DNA of 64,000 bases, taken from positions 1 to 64,000 of the forward strand of contig NZ_LMMT01000011.1 of assembly GCF_001422365.1 (NCBI RefSeq). Reading direction: 5' to 3'. Below are positions 9,555 through 18,455 of this stretch, piece by piece (within the stretch, counting starts at the first letter, position 1; each line of letters opens with the position of its first letter). Below the pieces are notes generated by a model that was not told the DNA's origin, made no database searches, and was given only the letters and a program-made list of their open reading frames with translations. This DNA comes from Pseudorhodoferax sp. Leaf265. GTDB lineage: Bacteria > Pseudomonadota > Gammaproteobacteria > Burkholderiales > Burkholderiaceae_C. A program made the position numbers and the translations under genes.

Positions 9555-11347
9555 GGAACGGTCTTCGGTGGTTCGGGTGACGCAGCCGGCTCCTCGCCTG
9601 CGAACCGCAACGGCTGCGTGCGCAGCACGCTGGCGGTGCCCGACCAGAACTCGATTCGGTGCGCGTCCGGCCGGGCGGCACCGCGCACGAGGCGTGGCGT
9701 GATCGACAAGACGATCTCGTTCTTGGTGCGGCTTTCCAACGGCGACGTGAACAAGCGCCCGACCATCGGCAGCCGGCTCAGGCCGGGGACGCCGCTCGAC
9801 GAGGTGCGGTCCTGGTCGTTGATGAGGCCGGCCAGGATCTGCGTCTGACCGTCCTGCAGCCGCAGCACCGTCGTCGCGTTGCGCGTGCCGATCTGGTACG
9901 CCACGCTACCGCCGGCGGTGGAGATTTGCTTGGCGATCGAGCTGACCTCGAGGTTGACCTTGATGCCGACGTCGCGCGGCGGGTGGACGGTCGGCTCCAC
10001 GCTGAGCTTCAAACCCACGTCCAGGTACTGCACGCTTTCGGACACGAATCCCGTCGCCGTGGAGGTGGTCGTGAACACGGGCACCTTGTCGCCGATCATG
10101 ATCGTGGCCTGCTCGCGGTTGCGCACGCGAACGCGCGGGTTGGCCAGCAGGTTCGACAGCCCGCTGTCCTCGCGCAAGTTGATCGTCGTCGGGCCGATCG
10201 AGGCGCCGATGCGCGAGGAGTTCAAGTTGCGCAGGTTCTGCAGCGTCAATGCCGCGTTGCCCGTCGTCAACGGCGTGAGCCCGAGCTGCTGCGGCCAGGA
10301 GATGCCCAGGTTCATGAGCGCGTCCTTTTGGACCTCCAGCACCTCCATCTCCAGCATGACCTCGGGTTCGGCCAGGTCGTGCAACGCGACGAGCTTCTCC
10401 GCGACGCGGATCGCATCCGGCGTGCCACGCATCACCAACAGGTTGAGCTTCTCGTCGACGACGAGATCCTCGGCCTTGAGCAGCGTCTTGAGCGTCGTCT
10501 GCATCTGGGCGGCGGTCGCGTCGCGCAGGTAGAAGGCCCGCACGACGAGGTCCTCGTACATGCGCTGCTTCTCCGGCGTGTCGGGGTAGATCAGCACGGC
10601 GCCGTTGCCGAGGAGCTTGCGGCGCAGCTGGCTTGTGCGCAGGATCAGATCGATCGCCTCGTCCACGTAGGCGTTGCGCAGGAAGACGGTCGTTTTCAGG
10701 TCGGGCGCGATGTCTTTGTCGACGATGAAGTTCAGACCCGAGCTGCGCGACAACACCTCGAAGACCATGCGCACGCTCGCGTCCCGAAAGTCCAGGTGCA
10801 CCCGCTTCGCACCGGGCGGTCGAAGCACCGGGTCTTGGAACGTCTTCTTAAGGGCTGCGTGCTCGATGCGGTCAGACAACTCGCGCGCCGGCACGGACTC
10901 CGGCGCCTCCAGGAGCACCTGCAGCAGCAACGCGCGTGCCTTGGACTTGTCACCGGCGAGGATCGACTCCTCTGCCTGGGCAAGCAGCGATTGATGACGC
11001 TGTGCACGCTCGATGTCGCGCAGGCCTTCCAACGCGGCTTGCTGGTTGGGGTCTTCCCCCAGCAGCTCGCGGTAGATCTGGGCCGCGGCGCCCGGCTGCC
11101 CGCCCTCCTGAAGCTGGCGCGCCTGCACGATCCGGCGGTCGATCACAAGCGCGCGTTGCAGGCGCAGATCCTTGAGGATGTCGATGCGGCTGGGGTCGAG
11201 TTGCAGGGCCTCCCGAAACTTGCCGATGCCCGCTTCCGGCTGCCCTTGTTGGGCCAGCTCCAACCCTTCACGGTGCAGCTTGTCCACGGCACAGCCAGAC
11301 AGGCCGGCGACCGCGGTGGCCACGATCAGTAGTTTCGACAGCTTCAC
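9551..11347 (-). CDS. gspD: Lipoprotein secretin, GspD-like, with TPR segment
   Basis: A 598-aa outer-membrane secretin. The GTG at 11347 is chosen because it gives a lipoprotein signal peptide with lipobox LSGC (Cys19). Residues ~25-170 contain TPR-like repeats (GLELAQQGQPEAGIGKFREAL). An N-domain follows (VHLDFRDASVRMVFEVLSRS), then the secretin core with the conserved stretch VPGLSRLPMVGRLF and a C-terminal ITPRLV strand. The lipoprotein-plus-TPR form resembles pilus-type (MshL-like) secretins more than classical GspD. It overlaps both neighbours by 4 bp. Confidence 0.9.
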   Translation of the reverse strand: MKLSKLLIVATAVAGLSGCAVDKLHREGLELAQQGQPEAGIGKFREALQLDPSRIDILKDLRLQRALVIDRRIVQARQLQEGGQPGAAAQIYRELLGEDPNQQAALEGLRDIERAQRHQSLLAQAEESILAGDKSKARALLLQVLLEAPESVPARELSDRIEHAALKKTFQDPVLRPPGAKRVHLDFRDASVRMVFEVLSRSSGLNFIVDKDIAPDLKTTVFLRNAYVDEAIDLILRTSQLRRKLLGNGAVLIYPDTPEKQRMYEDLVVRAFYLRDATAAQMQTTLKTLLKAEDLVVDEKLNLLVMRGTPDAIRVAEKLVALHDLAEPEVMLEMEVLEVQKDALMNLGISWPQQLGLTPLTTGNAALTLQNLRNLNSSRIGASIGPTTINLREDSGLSNLLANPRVRVRNREQATIMIGDKVPVFTTTSTATGFVSESVQYLDVGLKLSVEPTVHPPRDVGIKVNLEVSSIAKQISTAGGSVAYQIGTRNATTVLRLQDGQTQILAGLINDQDRTSSSGVPGLSRLPMVGRLFTSPLESRTKNEIVLSITPRLVRGAARPDAHRIEFWSGTASVLRTQPLRFAGEEPAASPEPPKTVP

Positions 11348-11895
11348 GGCTGGGCTCCGATGGAAAGTAGCTGCTTGGTGCCAAGCGGCAGGTAGACGAA
11401 CTGCAGGTTGCCCTGACCATCGAAGCCGTCGAAGCGGTATTCGCTGCCGATGGCTTCCCCCTTGCGCACCGTGACGGCGGCGTCGCCTTGCGACAAGAAG
11501 AACTGCGTCTCCTCGACCGGCCCATCGGCCAGCTCGTGGCGGCCGACGTACTGGAACGGCAACGGCGGGGCGACCGGAACGACGGGCGGTGGGGGAGGAG
11601 CCGGCGGCGGTGGTGGCGGAGGCGGTGGAGGCGGCGGCTTCCACTGGGTCACGAAGAAAGGGTCGTTCGCCGGCTCAAGCCCAGTGGGATCATCCGCCTG
11701 CGGCATCGGTTCAGGGGGCTCGGCGTTCGCAATGCCCTCGCCTGCCAAGCCTGCCTGACCACGCCGAGCCACGGGCTCGCTCACGTCGCCGACGTCGGGC
11801 GAGTTCTTGCGGTGGTGGGTCCAGGCGGTCAGCCCCAGGGTGGCCACGAGCAGCGCTCCCAAAACGACATGGCGCGGACGCGTGCGCGACGTCAT
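11344..11895 (-). CDS. Proline-rich inner-membrane protein, GspC/PilP-like position
   Basis: A 183-aa protein with one N-terminal membrane helix (VVLGALLVATLGLTAW), a linker with a long polyproline tract around residues 87-105, and a small C-terminal beta domain (FQYVGRHELADG...EYRFDGFD...LPLGTKQLL) of the GspC/PilP kind. Orthologues in this kind of cluster carry the misleading label 'translation initiation factor', which I attribute to the polyproline tract. Its place between the GspM-like gene and the secretin suggests that it bridges the inner-membrane platform and the secretin. Confidence 0.78.
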   Translation of the reverse strand: MTSRTRPRHVVLGALLVATLGLTAWTHHRKNSPDVGDVSEPVARRGQAGLAGEGIANAEPPEPMPQADDPTGLEPANDPFFVTQWKPPPPPPPPPPPPAPPPPPVVPVAPPLPFQYVGRHELADGPVEETQFFLSQGDAAVTVRKGEAIGSEYRFDGFDGQGNLQFVYLPLGTKQLLSIGAQP

Positions 11896-12458
11896 GGCGA
11901 GCGCATGAACAAGGTGAACTGGAACTCGCCGCCGACCGACGCCTCCGCGGTGCTCGAACGATCCCAACGAACGGCGTTCAACGCCAGCGCGCGGTCCTGC
12001 AGCGACCGCATCGCGAAGCTGCGCAACTGGCCGTAGGTTCCCCGCCCCTGCACGACGATCTCCATGCGCACGATCGGCTCGTCCTCGCGCCGCTCGATCC
12101 GGTAGCTTCCGACTTCCAGGCGCAGCTGCAGCGCCTGCGCGGTCTCGTGAAGCTTGGCCAGAGCGTCCATGTGCGCCGTGGTCGACGACAACGCAAGCGC
12201 GTCGAAGCTTTGGCGTGCCTGCTCGGCCAGCGACGCATGCGCGGGCTCCTCCGCGTCGTGCGCTGGCGGCTGCGCCATGCGAGCGGTCGCCTGTCGAAGG
12301 GCCTCCGCCCGGCGCTGCATCTCCGGCAAGCACCAACCCTGCACCGCAACGATGGCGATGGTCAACGCCGCCGCCACAAAGCCAGGCAGCCCCGTCCGCG
12401 CGACCAACCACCCCGCGTGCCACCGAGTCCATGCCAGAACGCGTCCCCATGGCGTCAT
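11892..12458 (-). CDS. GspM/PilO-like inner-membrane assembly protein
   Basis: A 188-aa bitopic protein: a cytoplasmic N-terminus, one membrane helix (LPGFVAAALTIAIVAVQGW), a coiled-coil stretch, and a periplasmic ferredoxin-like C-terminal domain with VRMEIVVQGRGTYGQLRSFAM, typical of PilO/GspM. Its start overlaps the upstream gene and its stop overlaps the downstream one by 4 bp each. It should pair with the adjacent PilN-like protein. Confidence 0.8.
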   Translation of the reverse strand: MTPWGRVLAWTRWHAGWLVARTGLPGFVAAALTIAIVAVQGWCLPEMQRRAEALRQATARMAQPPAHDAEEPAHASLAEQARQSFDALALSSTTAHMDALAKLHETAQALQLRLEVGSYRIERREDEPIVRMEIVVQGRGTYGQLRSFAMRSLQDRALALNAVRWDRSSTAEASVGGEFQFTLFMRSP

Positions 12459-13015
12459 GGCGAACCGGCTGCGGACGCAGCCGGGCCGGGCGGCGAAGGT
12501 TGCGGGGTCCAGCGTGCGACGATGGAACCGTCGATCGGCTGCTGGGCATGCTGCAGCTGCACCTGGTGCGATTCCAGCTGGACGGCCGAGAAGTCCGGTG
12601 CGGCACCGACCGTGCGCACGTAGCGGATCAATGCGGGCATGTCCTTGGCCTGCGCCTGGATCCGTACCTCACCGGTCGTGGCGTTGGGTTCCAGGCTCAG
12701 CAGCGTGACGTCCTTGCCGCCCGCGGACTCCACGGCGACAAGCATTCTGGCCCACGGCATCCGCAAGCGCGCGACCGCCTGCTCTGCTGCGACGTGCAGG
12801 GGGAGCTCCTGCGGCTCGGCCCCAAGTGCTCGTCCGTCGCGGTTGGAGAGCGCGATCGCATGCTCGTCGGTCGCGGCGTTGAGTTGCGACCATGCCTGCA
12901 TCCACCTCGGCGCCAAGCCGGCCATCCCAGCGACGGCACCTGCGACCACGATCCACGCGATCCGGCGGCTGGGCCGGCCGGCCGAAGGCCCGAAATCGAT
13001 CGGAATTCGGTTCAC
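12455..13015 (-). CDS. PilN/GspL-C-terminal-like inner-membrane assembly protein
   Basis: A 186-aa protein starting at a GTG that overlaps the previous stop. The short N-terminus IPIDFGPS resembles the IN(L/F) motif by which PilN binds PilM. A membrane helix (IAWIVVAGAVAGMAGL) and a periplasmic domain (VTLLSLEPNATTGEVRIQAQAKD) follow. In classical T2SS, PilM- and PilN-like parts are fused as GspL; here they are separate, as in type IV pili. Confidence 0.8.
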   Translation of the reverse strand: MNRIPIDFGPSAGRPSRRIAWIVVAGAVAGMAGLAPRWMQAWSQLNAATDEHAIALSNRDGRALGAEPQELPLHVAAEQAVARLRMPWARMLVAVESAGGKDVTLLSLEPNATTGEVRIQAQAKDMPALIRYVRTVGAAPDFSAVQLESHQVQLQHAQQPIDGSIVARWTPQPSPPGPAASAAGSP

Positions 13016-13800
13016 GCGCCCACCGCCGTCCTGGCCATGGCCACGCTCATCGGCTCCAGGTCCAGCGAAGCGCAGAGCCACTGGACGCCCTCCGTGGACG
13101 AGGACGCCATCAACCCCGGCGCATGAAACACGATCGGCCCGGCCGCCCCGGCACCCCGCAGCCGCTGCTCCCGCTCGGCAAGCCGAGGCAGCACGTCGGC
13201 GCTGACGCGTTGGCTCGCCATGCCCACGCTGTCCCAGCCAGTCGGTCCCCGCAACGACCAGACCACGCGATCGGTCTCGGCGATGGCCCAGAGCTGACCG
13301 GGTCGAGCGAGACGACGCCAGCGGTTCCACGCGACCACAGCGTAAGGCACCAGGCTTGCGCAGGACAGGCGCCGCGCTCGGCAGATGGCGTGCCAGCGGC
13401 TCACGAGATCGGCGGGTAGCGCGCACGCGAGCCGCGGCTGGCCGTAGCGCCCTAGTTCCGCCTGGACCGTCCAGCCGTCCATGTCGCCGAACGCTTGCTC
13501 GAGTTGCAAGCGGACCCAGGCACCGTCCTGCTCCGGGCTGAGACGGCGGTCGGTCCATGGCACGCAGCACAGCCGGGTGAAAGCCGCCGACACCGTGGCG
13601 CGAGCCCGACGCCTTTTGCGCTTGCCGTCACCGAGCCATGTATCGACAGCATCCAGCGCCCCCTCCCAAGGCGCAGCGCCCTCCCTTGCGGTGACCGGCA
13701 AGGACTTGGCGTCGAGCACGCGCGTCCCGCCCGCCAGTGCCACGCCCACGTCCCCGGCGCACAGCGCGAACGTCACGGATTCATTCCGAAAAAGTGACAC
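13012..13800 (-). CDS. PilM/GspL-cytoplasmic-domain-like protein
   Basis: A 262-aa soluble protein of the actin-like PilM kind by position and pattern (RATVSAAFTRLCCVPWTDRRLS, DGAWVRLQLEQAFGD). It has no membrane helix. The GTG start at 13800 gives a 20-bp overlap with gspE, so the two are translationally coupled. It should recruit the ATPase to the PilN/PilO platform. Sequence conservation in this family is low, so the call leans on gene order. Confidence 0.72.
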   Translation of the reverse strand: MSLFRNESVTFALCAGDVGVALAGGTRVLDAKSLPVTAREGAAPWEGALDAVDTWLGDGKRKRRRARATVSAAFTRLCCVPWTDRRLSPEQDGAWVRLQLEQAFGDMDGWTVQAELGRYGQPRLACALPADLVSRWHAICRARRLSCASLVPYAVVAWNRWRRLARPGQLWAIAETDRVVWSLRGPTGWDSVGMASQRVSADVLPRLAEREQRLRGAGAAGPIVFHAPGLMASSSTEGVQWLCASLDLEPMSVAMARTAVGA

Positions 13801-15466
13801 GGGCCACCTCCTCAAGCGTCGTCTGGCCGGCCGCCGCCGCTTGCAACGCCGCCTCACGCATCAGCCGGGTGCCCTGCGCCTGCGCCGCCTGCTTGATGCT
13901 GCGGATCGGCGCCTTTGCGATGATGAGTTCGCGCAGCTCGTCGTTCATCCGCAACAGCTCGCCGATGGCCTTGCGCCCCTTGTAGCCCGCGCCGCGGCAA
14001 TGGCCGCACCCCCGGCCCTCCACGAACCGGGCAACGGCCAACTGGGCCTCGGTGAACCCGAAGGATGCAAGGACGTCCGCGGAAGGCGTCACCGGCGCCG
14101 CGCACGCATGGCAGACCATGCGGACCAGGCGCTGGGCCAGCACGCCGTTGAGCGCGGACACGAAGCTGTGGGTGTCCACGCCCATGTGGGTGAACCGCCC
14201 CAGCACGTCGAAGACGTTGTTGGCGTGCACGCTCGTGAACACCAGGTGGCCCGTCAACGCGGACTGGATCGCGATCTGGGCGGTGTCGCCGTCACGGATC
14301 TCGCCCACGAGGATCTTGTCCGGGTCGTGGCGCAGGATCGACCGCAGCCCGCGCGCAAACGTCAGGCCCTTCTTCTCGTTGACCGGTATCTGCAGGATGC
14401 CGGGGAGCTGGTATTCGACCGGGTCCTCGATCGTGATGATCTTGTCCTGCCCGGTATGGATCTCGGCCAGCGCCGCGTACAGCGTCGTCGTCTTGCCGCT
14501 GCCGGTTGGGCCGGTCACGAGCAGCATGCCGTACGGCTCGCGCGCAAGGTTGCGGATGCGCTGCAGCAGGTCGCCGTCGAAGCCGAGGTGATCGAGGCGC
14601 AGCGACATCGCCTGTCCGGAGACGGCGCTGCGGTCCAGGATCCGGATGACGGCGTCTTCGCCGAACAGGCCGGGCACGATGGACACGCGGAAATCGATCT
14701 CCCGCGCGCGCAGCGACAGCTTGAAGCGTCCGTCCTGCGGCACCCGCTGCTCGGAAATGTCGAGGTCGGCCATCACCTTGATGCGGGAGATCACCTGCTG
14801 GCCGGCTTCGCCGGCAGGCAGGCTTGCCACCAGGCTCAGCACGCCATCGATACGGTACTTGACGCTGACGCCCTCCGGCCCCGACTCCAGGTGGATGTCG
14901 CTGGCCCCGGCCTTGAGAGCATCGAACAGCGTCGAGTGCACGAGGCGAACGATGGGGCTGGAGTCCTTGGCGATCGAGGACAGCGACAGATCGTGGGCGT
15001 CGCGCTCCAGCGCCTCCGGCCGCAGATCAAGCAGCGCGCCATCCATGGCCTTGAACTGGTCCTCGGCGCGGCTCAGGTAGGCGGCGATGTCGTCATGCAA
15101 GGCCAGCACCCATCGCGGCATGCCAAGAAGTCGCGCTTCGACGGCGCTGCGCATGACCAGGTCAAAAGGTTGAGCGGTGACGCAGGGTGTGTCCGCATCC
15201 GGGTCTTCAGGCACGCCCACGACGACCTTCCCGCAGACGGCGTCGGCGTACGTCCAGCTCGAGAAGTCCGCTGTGACGGCGTGCAGCGCGTTCATGTCCA
15301 GCGCATCCATCGACAACGCGCTGGCCAGCCAGTCACGGCACGCAGCCAACTCCAGCCCAAGTTCACTCTGCAACGCCGACCACAGGTCGGCCCCGTGCAC
15401 GACCTGGCGCCGCACGCTTTCCAGGACGGTCAGGTTGACCGCGACGGGGGTGGAGAGCGCGTTCAT
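13781..15466 (-). CDS. gspE: GspE/PulE-family secretion ATPase
   Basis: A 561-aa cytoplasmic hexameric ATPase that powers pseudopilus assembly. An N-terminal MshEN-like domain is followed by the ATPase core: Walker A GPTGSGKTTT (residues ~319-328), Asp box TIEDPVEY, Walker B ILVGEIRD and the His box LVFTSVHANN. A zinc-binding module with CHAC and CGHC near residues 447 and 479 is characteristic of GspE and PilB. The start at 15466 overlaps the gspF stop by 4 bp. Confidence 0.93.
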   Translation of the reverse strand: MNALSTPVAVNLTVLESVRRQVVHGADLWSALQSELGLELAACRDWLASALSMDALDMNALHAVTADFSSWTYADAVCGKVVVGVPEDPDADTPCVTAQPFDLVMRSAVEARLLGMPRWVLALHDDIAAYLSRAEDQFKAMDGALLDLRPEALERDAHDLSLSSIAKDSSPIVRLVHSTLFDALKAGASDIHLESGPEGVSVKYRIDGVLSLVASLPAGEAGQQVISRIKVMADLDISEQRVPQDGRFKLSLRAREIDFRVSIVPGLFGEDAVIRILDRSAVSGQAMSLRLDHLGFDGDLLQRIRNLAREPYGMLLVTGPTGSGKTTTLYAALAEIHTGQDKIITIEDPVEYQLPGILQIPVNEKKGLTFARGLRSILRHDPDKILVGEIRDGDTAQIAIQSALTGHLVFTSVHANNVFDVLGRFTHMGVDTHSFVSALNGVLAQRLVRMVCHACAAPVTPSADVLASFGFTEAQLAVARFVEGRGCGHCRGAGYKGRKAIGELLRMNDELRELIIAKAPIRSIKQAAQAQGTRLMREAALQAAAAGQTTLEEVARVTFSE

Positions 15467-16653
15467 TGGATGCTGTTCGCCAGCTGGAAGATCGGCAGGT
15501 ACATCAGGATCACGATGCCGCCAATGACCAGGCCCATGAACACCATCAGCAGCGGCTCGAAGGTGCGCAGGAACAGGTCGATCTGTCGGGCGTTCTCGTC
15601 GTCGTAGAACGCGGCGATGCGCTCCATGGTCTGGTCCAAGGCTCCGCTGCGCTCACCGACGGACAGCAGCCGAACGCCGACTTCGGTGGCCAACCCGTGG
15701 CGATGGAACGCGTCGGCGAGGCCTTGCCCCTCGTCCACATCCTTCTTGGCTGCAATCACACCTTCCTGCAGGGCAGCCTGGCGAAGCAACGATCCGCTCA
15801 AGCCAAGGGCGGAAGGCAGCGTTTCGCCGCCTTTGAGCAGCAGCGCGAGCGTGCGGGTAAATCGGGCGAGCTGGTAGGTCCTGATCTGCTCGCCCAGCCG
15901 AGGAAGCTGCCAGAGCCACCGCTGCACGGCGGCGCGCACGGCCGGGAGACGGGCCAGCATCGCGAACACCAGCAAGCAGCCCAAGAAGGCAGCGAAGATC
16001 GCGCCGGAGTGTGCGGAGAATGCCTGGCCCCACTGCATGAGCAGCTGCGACATCAGGGGCAACTGGGTTTGATCCAGTCCGGCGTAGACCACGCTGAACC
16101 GTGGCACGACGTAGCTCAGCAGGAACACCACCACGAGCACGCCGGCCACGAGCAGAATGCAGGGGTAGACCGATGCCGACACGACCTTGTTGCGCACGGC
16201 GTCCAGGCTGCGCTGGTAGGCCAGAAAGCTGCGGACGCCGTTGGTCAACGCGCCCGATCGTTCGCTCGCGCGAATCGAGGCCACGAACAACGGCGAGAAC
16301 GCGTCCGGGGCCGCATCCAGCGCGCGCGAGACGGATTCGCCGCGCTGGATGCCGGCCAGCACCTGCTGCAACACGGCGCGGCCGCTCGCGGTGCGCGCGC
16401 GGTTGGCCAGCAAACCAAACGCCTCCACGAGGGTCATCCCAGCTTCAATAAGGGCCAGCAGCTCCTGGCAGAAAAGCGGCAGGTCGAAACGGTCGCGCCG
16501 CCACGCGGTCTCCCGGTTGCGCAGTCGGGTGACCGACAGCACCGAATAGCCGTCGCGGAGAGCGCCTTCCCTCGCCGCGGCCTCGTTGACCGCGTCAAGC
16601 ACCAGCGGCCTCAAGCCGGTGGCCGGCCGAAACACCATCAGTTCGAAACGCAT
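15463..16653 (-). CDS. gspF: GspF-family inner-membrane platform protein
   Basis: A 396-aa polytopic membrane protein with two T2SSF domains and three hydrophobic segments (VYPCILLVAGVLVVVFLLSY, HSGAIFAAFLGCLLVFAM and LLMVFMGLVIGGIVILMYLP). The motifs LFCQELLALIEAGMTLVEA and ARFTRTLALLLKGGETL are typical. It couples the ATPase to pseudopilin extraction. It lies 24 bp downstream of the first pseudopilin gene. Confidence 0.92.
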   Translation of the reverse strand: MRFELMVFRPATGLRPLVLDAVNEAAAREGALRDGYSVLSVTRLRNRETAWRRDRFDLPLFCQELLALIEAGMTLVEAFGLLANRARTASGRAVLQQVLAGIQRGESVSRALDAAPDAFSPLFVASIRASERSGALTNGVRSFLAYQRSLDAVRNKVVSASVYPCILLVAGVLVVVFLLSYVVPRFSVVYAGLDQTQLPLMSQLLMQWGQAFSAHSGAIFAAFLGCLLVFAMLARLPAVRAAVQRWLWQLPRLGEQIRTYQLARFTRTLALLLKGGETLPSALGLSGSLLRQAALQEGVIAAKKDVDEGQGLADAFHRHGLATEVGVRLLSVGERSGALDQTMERIAAFYDDENARQIDLFLRTFEPLLMVFMGLVIGGIVILMYLPIFQLANSIQ

Positions 16654-16677
16654 GGAGCCGTTCGTCCTGGGTCGCGG

Positions 16678-17127
16678 CTACCAGTTGCCGATGTCGACGT
16701 CGTCGCCCTGCCCGCCTGGCCGGCCATCGCGGCCGTGGGACCAGATGTCGTAGGCGCCGTGCTTGCCAGGGAACGCGTACTGGTAGGGCTGACCCCAAGG
16801 GTCCTTGGGCAGTCCCTTGGACAGGTACGGGCCGGACCAGTTGCGGGCGCCCGCCGGCGCTTCGATAAGTGCCGCCAGGCCGGCCTGCGTCGGGGGAAAG
16901 GCGCCTACGTCGAGCCGATACGCCACGAGGGCTTTGTCGAAGGCGTCGATCTGAGCGCGCGCGGCCTTGACCTCCGACTTGCTGACGACGCCGAAGTACT
17001 GCGGCCCGACGTACGCAGCGAGCAGACCGATGATGACCATGACCACCAGCAGCTCTAGGAGGGTGAAGCCTTTGGCTGCGCGGCGAGGCTTGGTCGAAAA
17101 CGTCGGCAGAGGGTCCACGTGGCACAC
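16678..17127 (-). CDS. gspG: Major pseudopilin GspG-like
   Basis: A 149-aa protein with a perfect prepilin cleavage motif AAKG/FTLLELLVV (cleavage after Gly20, Glu25 at +5). It has the GspG signature C-terminus: FPPTQAGLAALIEAP, LPKDPWGQPYQYAFPG and GHR/GRDG-type calcium-loop residues (WSHGRDGRPGGQGDDVDIGNW). It is the first gene of the cluster and the best match to the major pseudopilin. GTG codons at 17127 and 17118 are alternative starts and neither has a strong Shine-Dalgarno. Confidence 0.92.
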   Translation of the reverse strand: MCHVDPLPTFSTKPRRAAKGFTLLELLVVMVIIGLLAAYVGPQYFGVVSKSEVKAARAQIDAFDKALVAYRLDVGAFPPTQAGLAALIEAPAGARNWSGPYLSKGLPKDPWGQPYQYAFPGKHGAYDIWSHGRDGRPGGQGDDVDIGNW

Positions 17128-17555
17128 GATCTAAAAGCTGAACAGGTCTCTATCGCCACGTCATCAGCCTTCGGATCAGATGGAATGCAGCGCCAGTGCA
17201 TTGGACAGAAGCGGCGCCACGTTCGGAACTACCAAAAAAGACAGGTCGGTACGTCCACGGTGACCGGGATGCGGGATGCAGGCGCGAAAGCCGCACCGCA
17301 GTGGCGCAAGCACCTTACTTTGCGGTGCGCAAACGCCCCTCGGCATCGACCGATAGTGGTACCAACGTGCAATTGGCACCCGGGTATCGTTGAAAGCAGC
17401 CATGCGCAAGCACCGGGCTAACTTGGCCGGCCGACTGCGCCTTCGCCTCAGGCACGAACTGACGGAGGCCCAATGGGGGTGAACAGTAAGGATCCGCCCG
17501 AGCTTGCGTACCAAAAATTAGCGGCCGACCTACGGACGCGTAGCGCGCCCCATCG
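17128..17555. other. Intergenic region, no gene seen
   Basis: About 430 bp between the pseudopilin start and the next minus-strand gene. Short frames occur on both strands but none is convincing. The promoter of the secretion operon should lie at the left side of this stretch; I could not pick a clear -35/-10 pair. Confidence 0.45.
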
Positions 17556-18149
17556 CTAGTGAAGATGCGAGAGCGCTCGCACTCCACGATCCTGCTGCTC
17601 GAGGCTGGCCTGAAAGGTGGCGATCAGCATGTCGGCCTCCTGCTGCGTCAACGCCTTCTGGGCCACGAGCCAACGAAACCGGGCAATCTCCTTGTCCGGC
17701 TCTCCGTTGACGTTGATCGCGCCGTACCACTGCTTCAACTGGGACCTGCGGCGTTCCATCAATTCTTTGACGATGGTGTCGTGGTGTTTCTCACCCTGGA
17801 TCACGAACAGCGTGCCGCTGCTCGTGGGGAACACGCTGTAAGAGATCCGGGTGAAGCGGAACACGACCAAACAGATGCAGCCTGCAAGCAGCCAAAAGCC
17901 TCTGCCCGCGAGCGGTTCGGCATTCGCAATCGCGAAGCCGACTTGAAGCAAACCTATCACGATCCACAAGCCACCGAGATTGCGCCACCATGTGTTCTCG
18001 TCGATGCGGATGGAAGGCTTGCCGGCAACGTCGCTGTACGACGCCTCGATCTCTCCGGAACCGCCGCGATCCTTGTATTCGAACGTCAGCGTGTCGGTCT
18101 GGAAGTCGAACGTGTGGATGCTGGACCGCTTCTTCTGGGTGAACTGCAT
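17556..18149 (-). CDS. Two-helix membrane protein of unknown function
   Basis: A 197-aa protein. The ATG at 18149 is preferred over upstream in-frame codons because coding character begins there (MQFTQKKRSSIHTFDFQ). Residues ~35-90 look like a beta-rich segment (TLTFEYKDRGGSGEIEASY). Two adjacent hydrophobic helices follow (LGGLWIVIGLLQVGFAI and GFWLLAGCICLVVFRF), and then a cytoplasmic C-terminal helical part (GEKHHDTIVKELMERRR). I do not recognise the family. It is divergent from the 18456 operon. Confidence 0.65.
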   Translation of the reverse strand: MQFTQKKRSSIHTFDFQTDTLTFEYKDRGGSGEIEASYSDVAGKPSIRIDENTWWRNLGGLWIVIGLLQVGFAIANAEPLAGRGFWLLAGCICLVVFRFTRISYSVFPTSSGTLFVIQGEKHHDTIVKELMERRRSQLKQWYGAINVNGEPDKEIARFRWLVAQKALTQQEADMLIATFQASLEQQDRGVRALSHLH

Positions 18150-18191
18150 GGAAATCGGATGGTGGAGTGAGCAGCGGTTGCGACGGCGCCA

Positions 18192-18277
18192 GTTGGGCAC
18201 GTCGCGAACGACGCCCCTTTCCGGTCCAAATGAGCCGGCAGGCATTGAACCGATTCGGCACGTCGCAGACAACGCCC
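18192..18277. repeat. Imperfect 25-bp direct repeat, 61 bp apart
   Basis: Two copies, at 18192-18216 and 18253-18277, agree at about 20 of 25 positions around the shared core GGCACGTCGC. They sit in the divergent intergenic region upstream of the 18149 gene. They could be binding sites for a regulator or a small duplication. Function is unknown. Confidence 0.5.
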
Positions 18278-18455
18278 AAAAACTACAGGTGGGAAGGCCA
18301 CCGCCCCCACGTACCAAGTGGCCAGTGCGATCATGAACGTCAGCACATTGGTGGAAATATATGTGCAGCGCGCATAGCCTGAACGGACACCCATCACGAT
18401 TGAGACGCAACATCCGTGCACCCGGGTACGCCCAATCATTCAAGCCACGTCGCTT

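Noticed and set aside
9659-11332. 557-aa plus-strand frame opposite the secretin gene
   Set aside because: It is a mirror frame of gspD, which has complete secretin motifs and overlapping operon neighbours.
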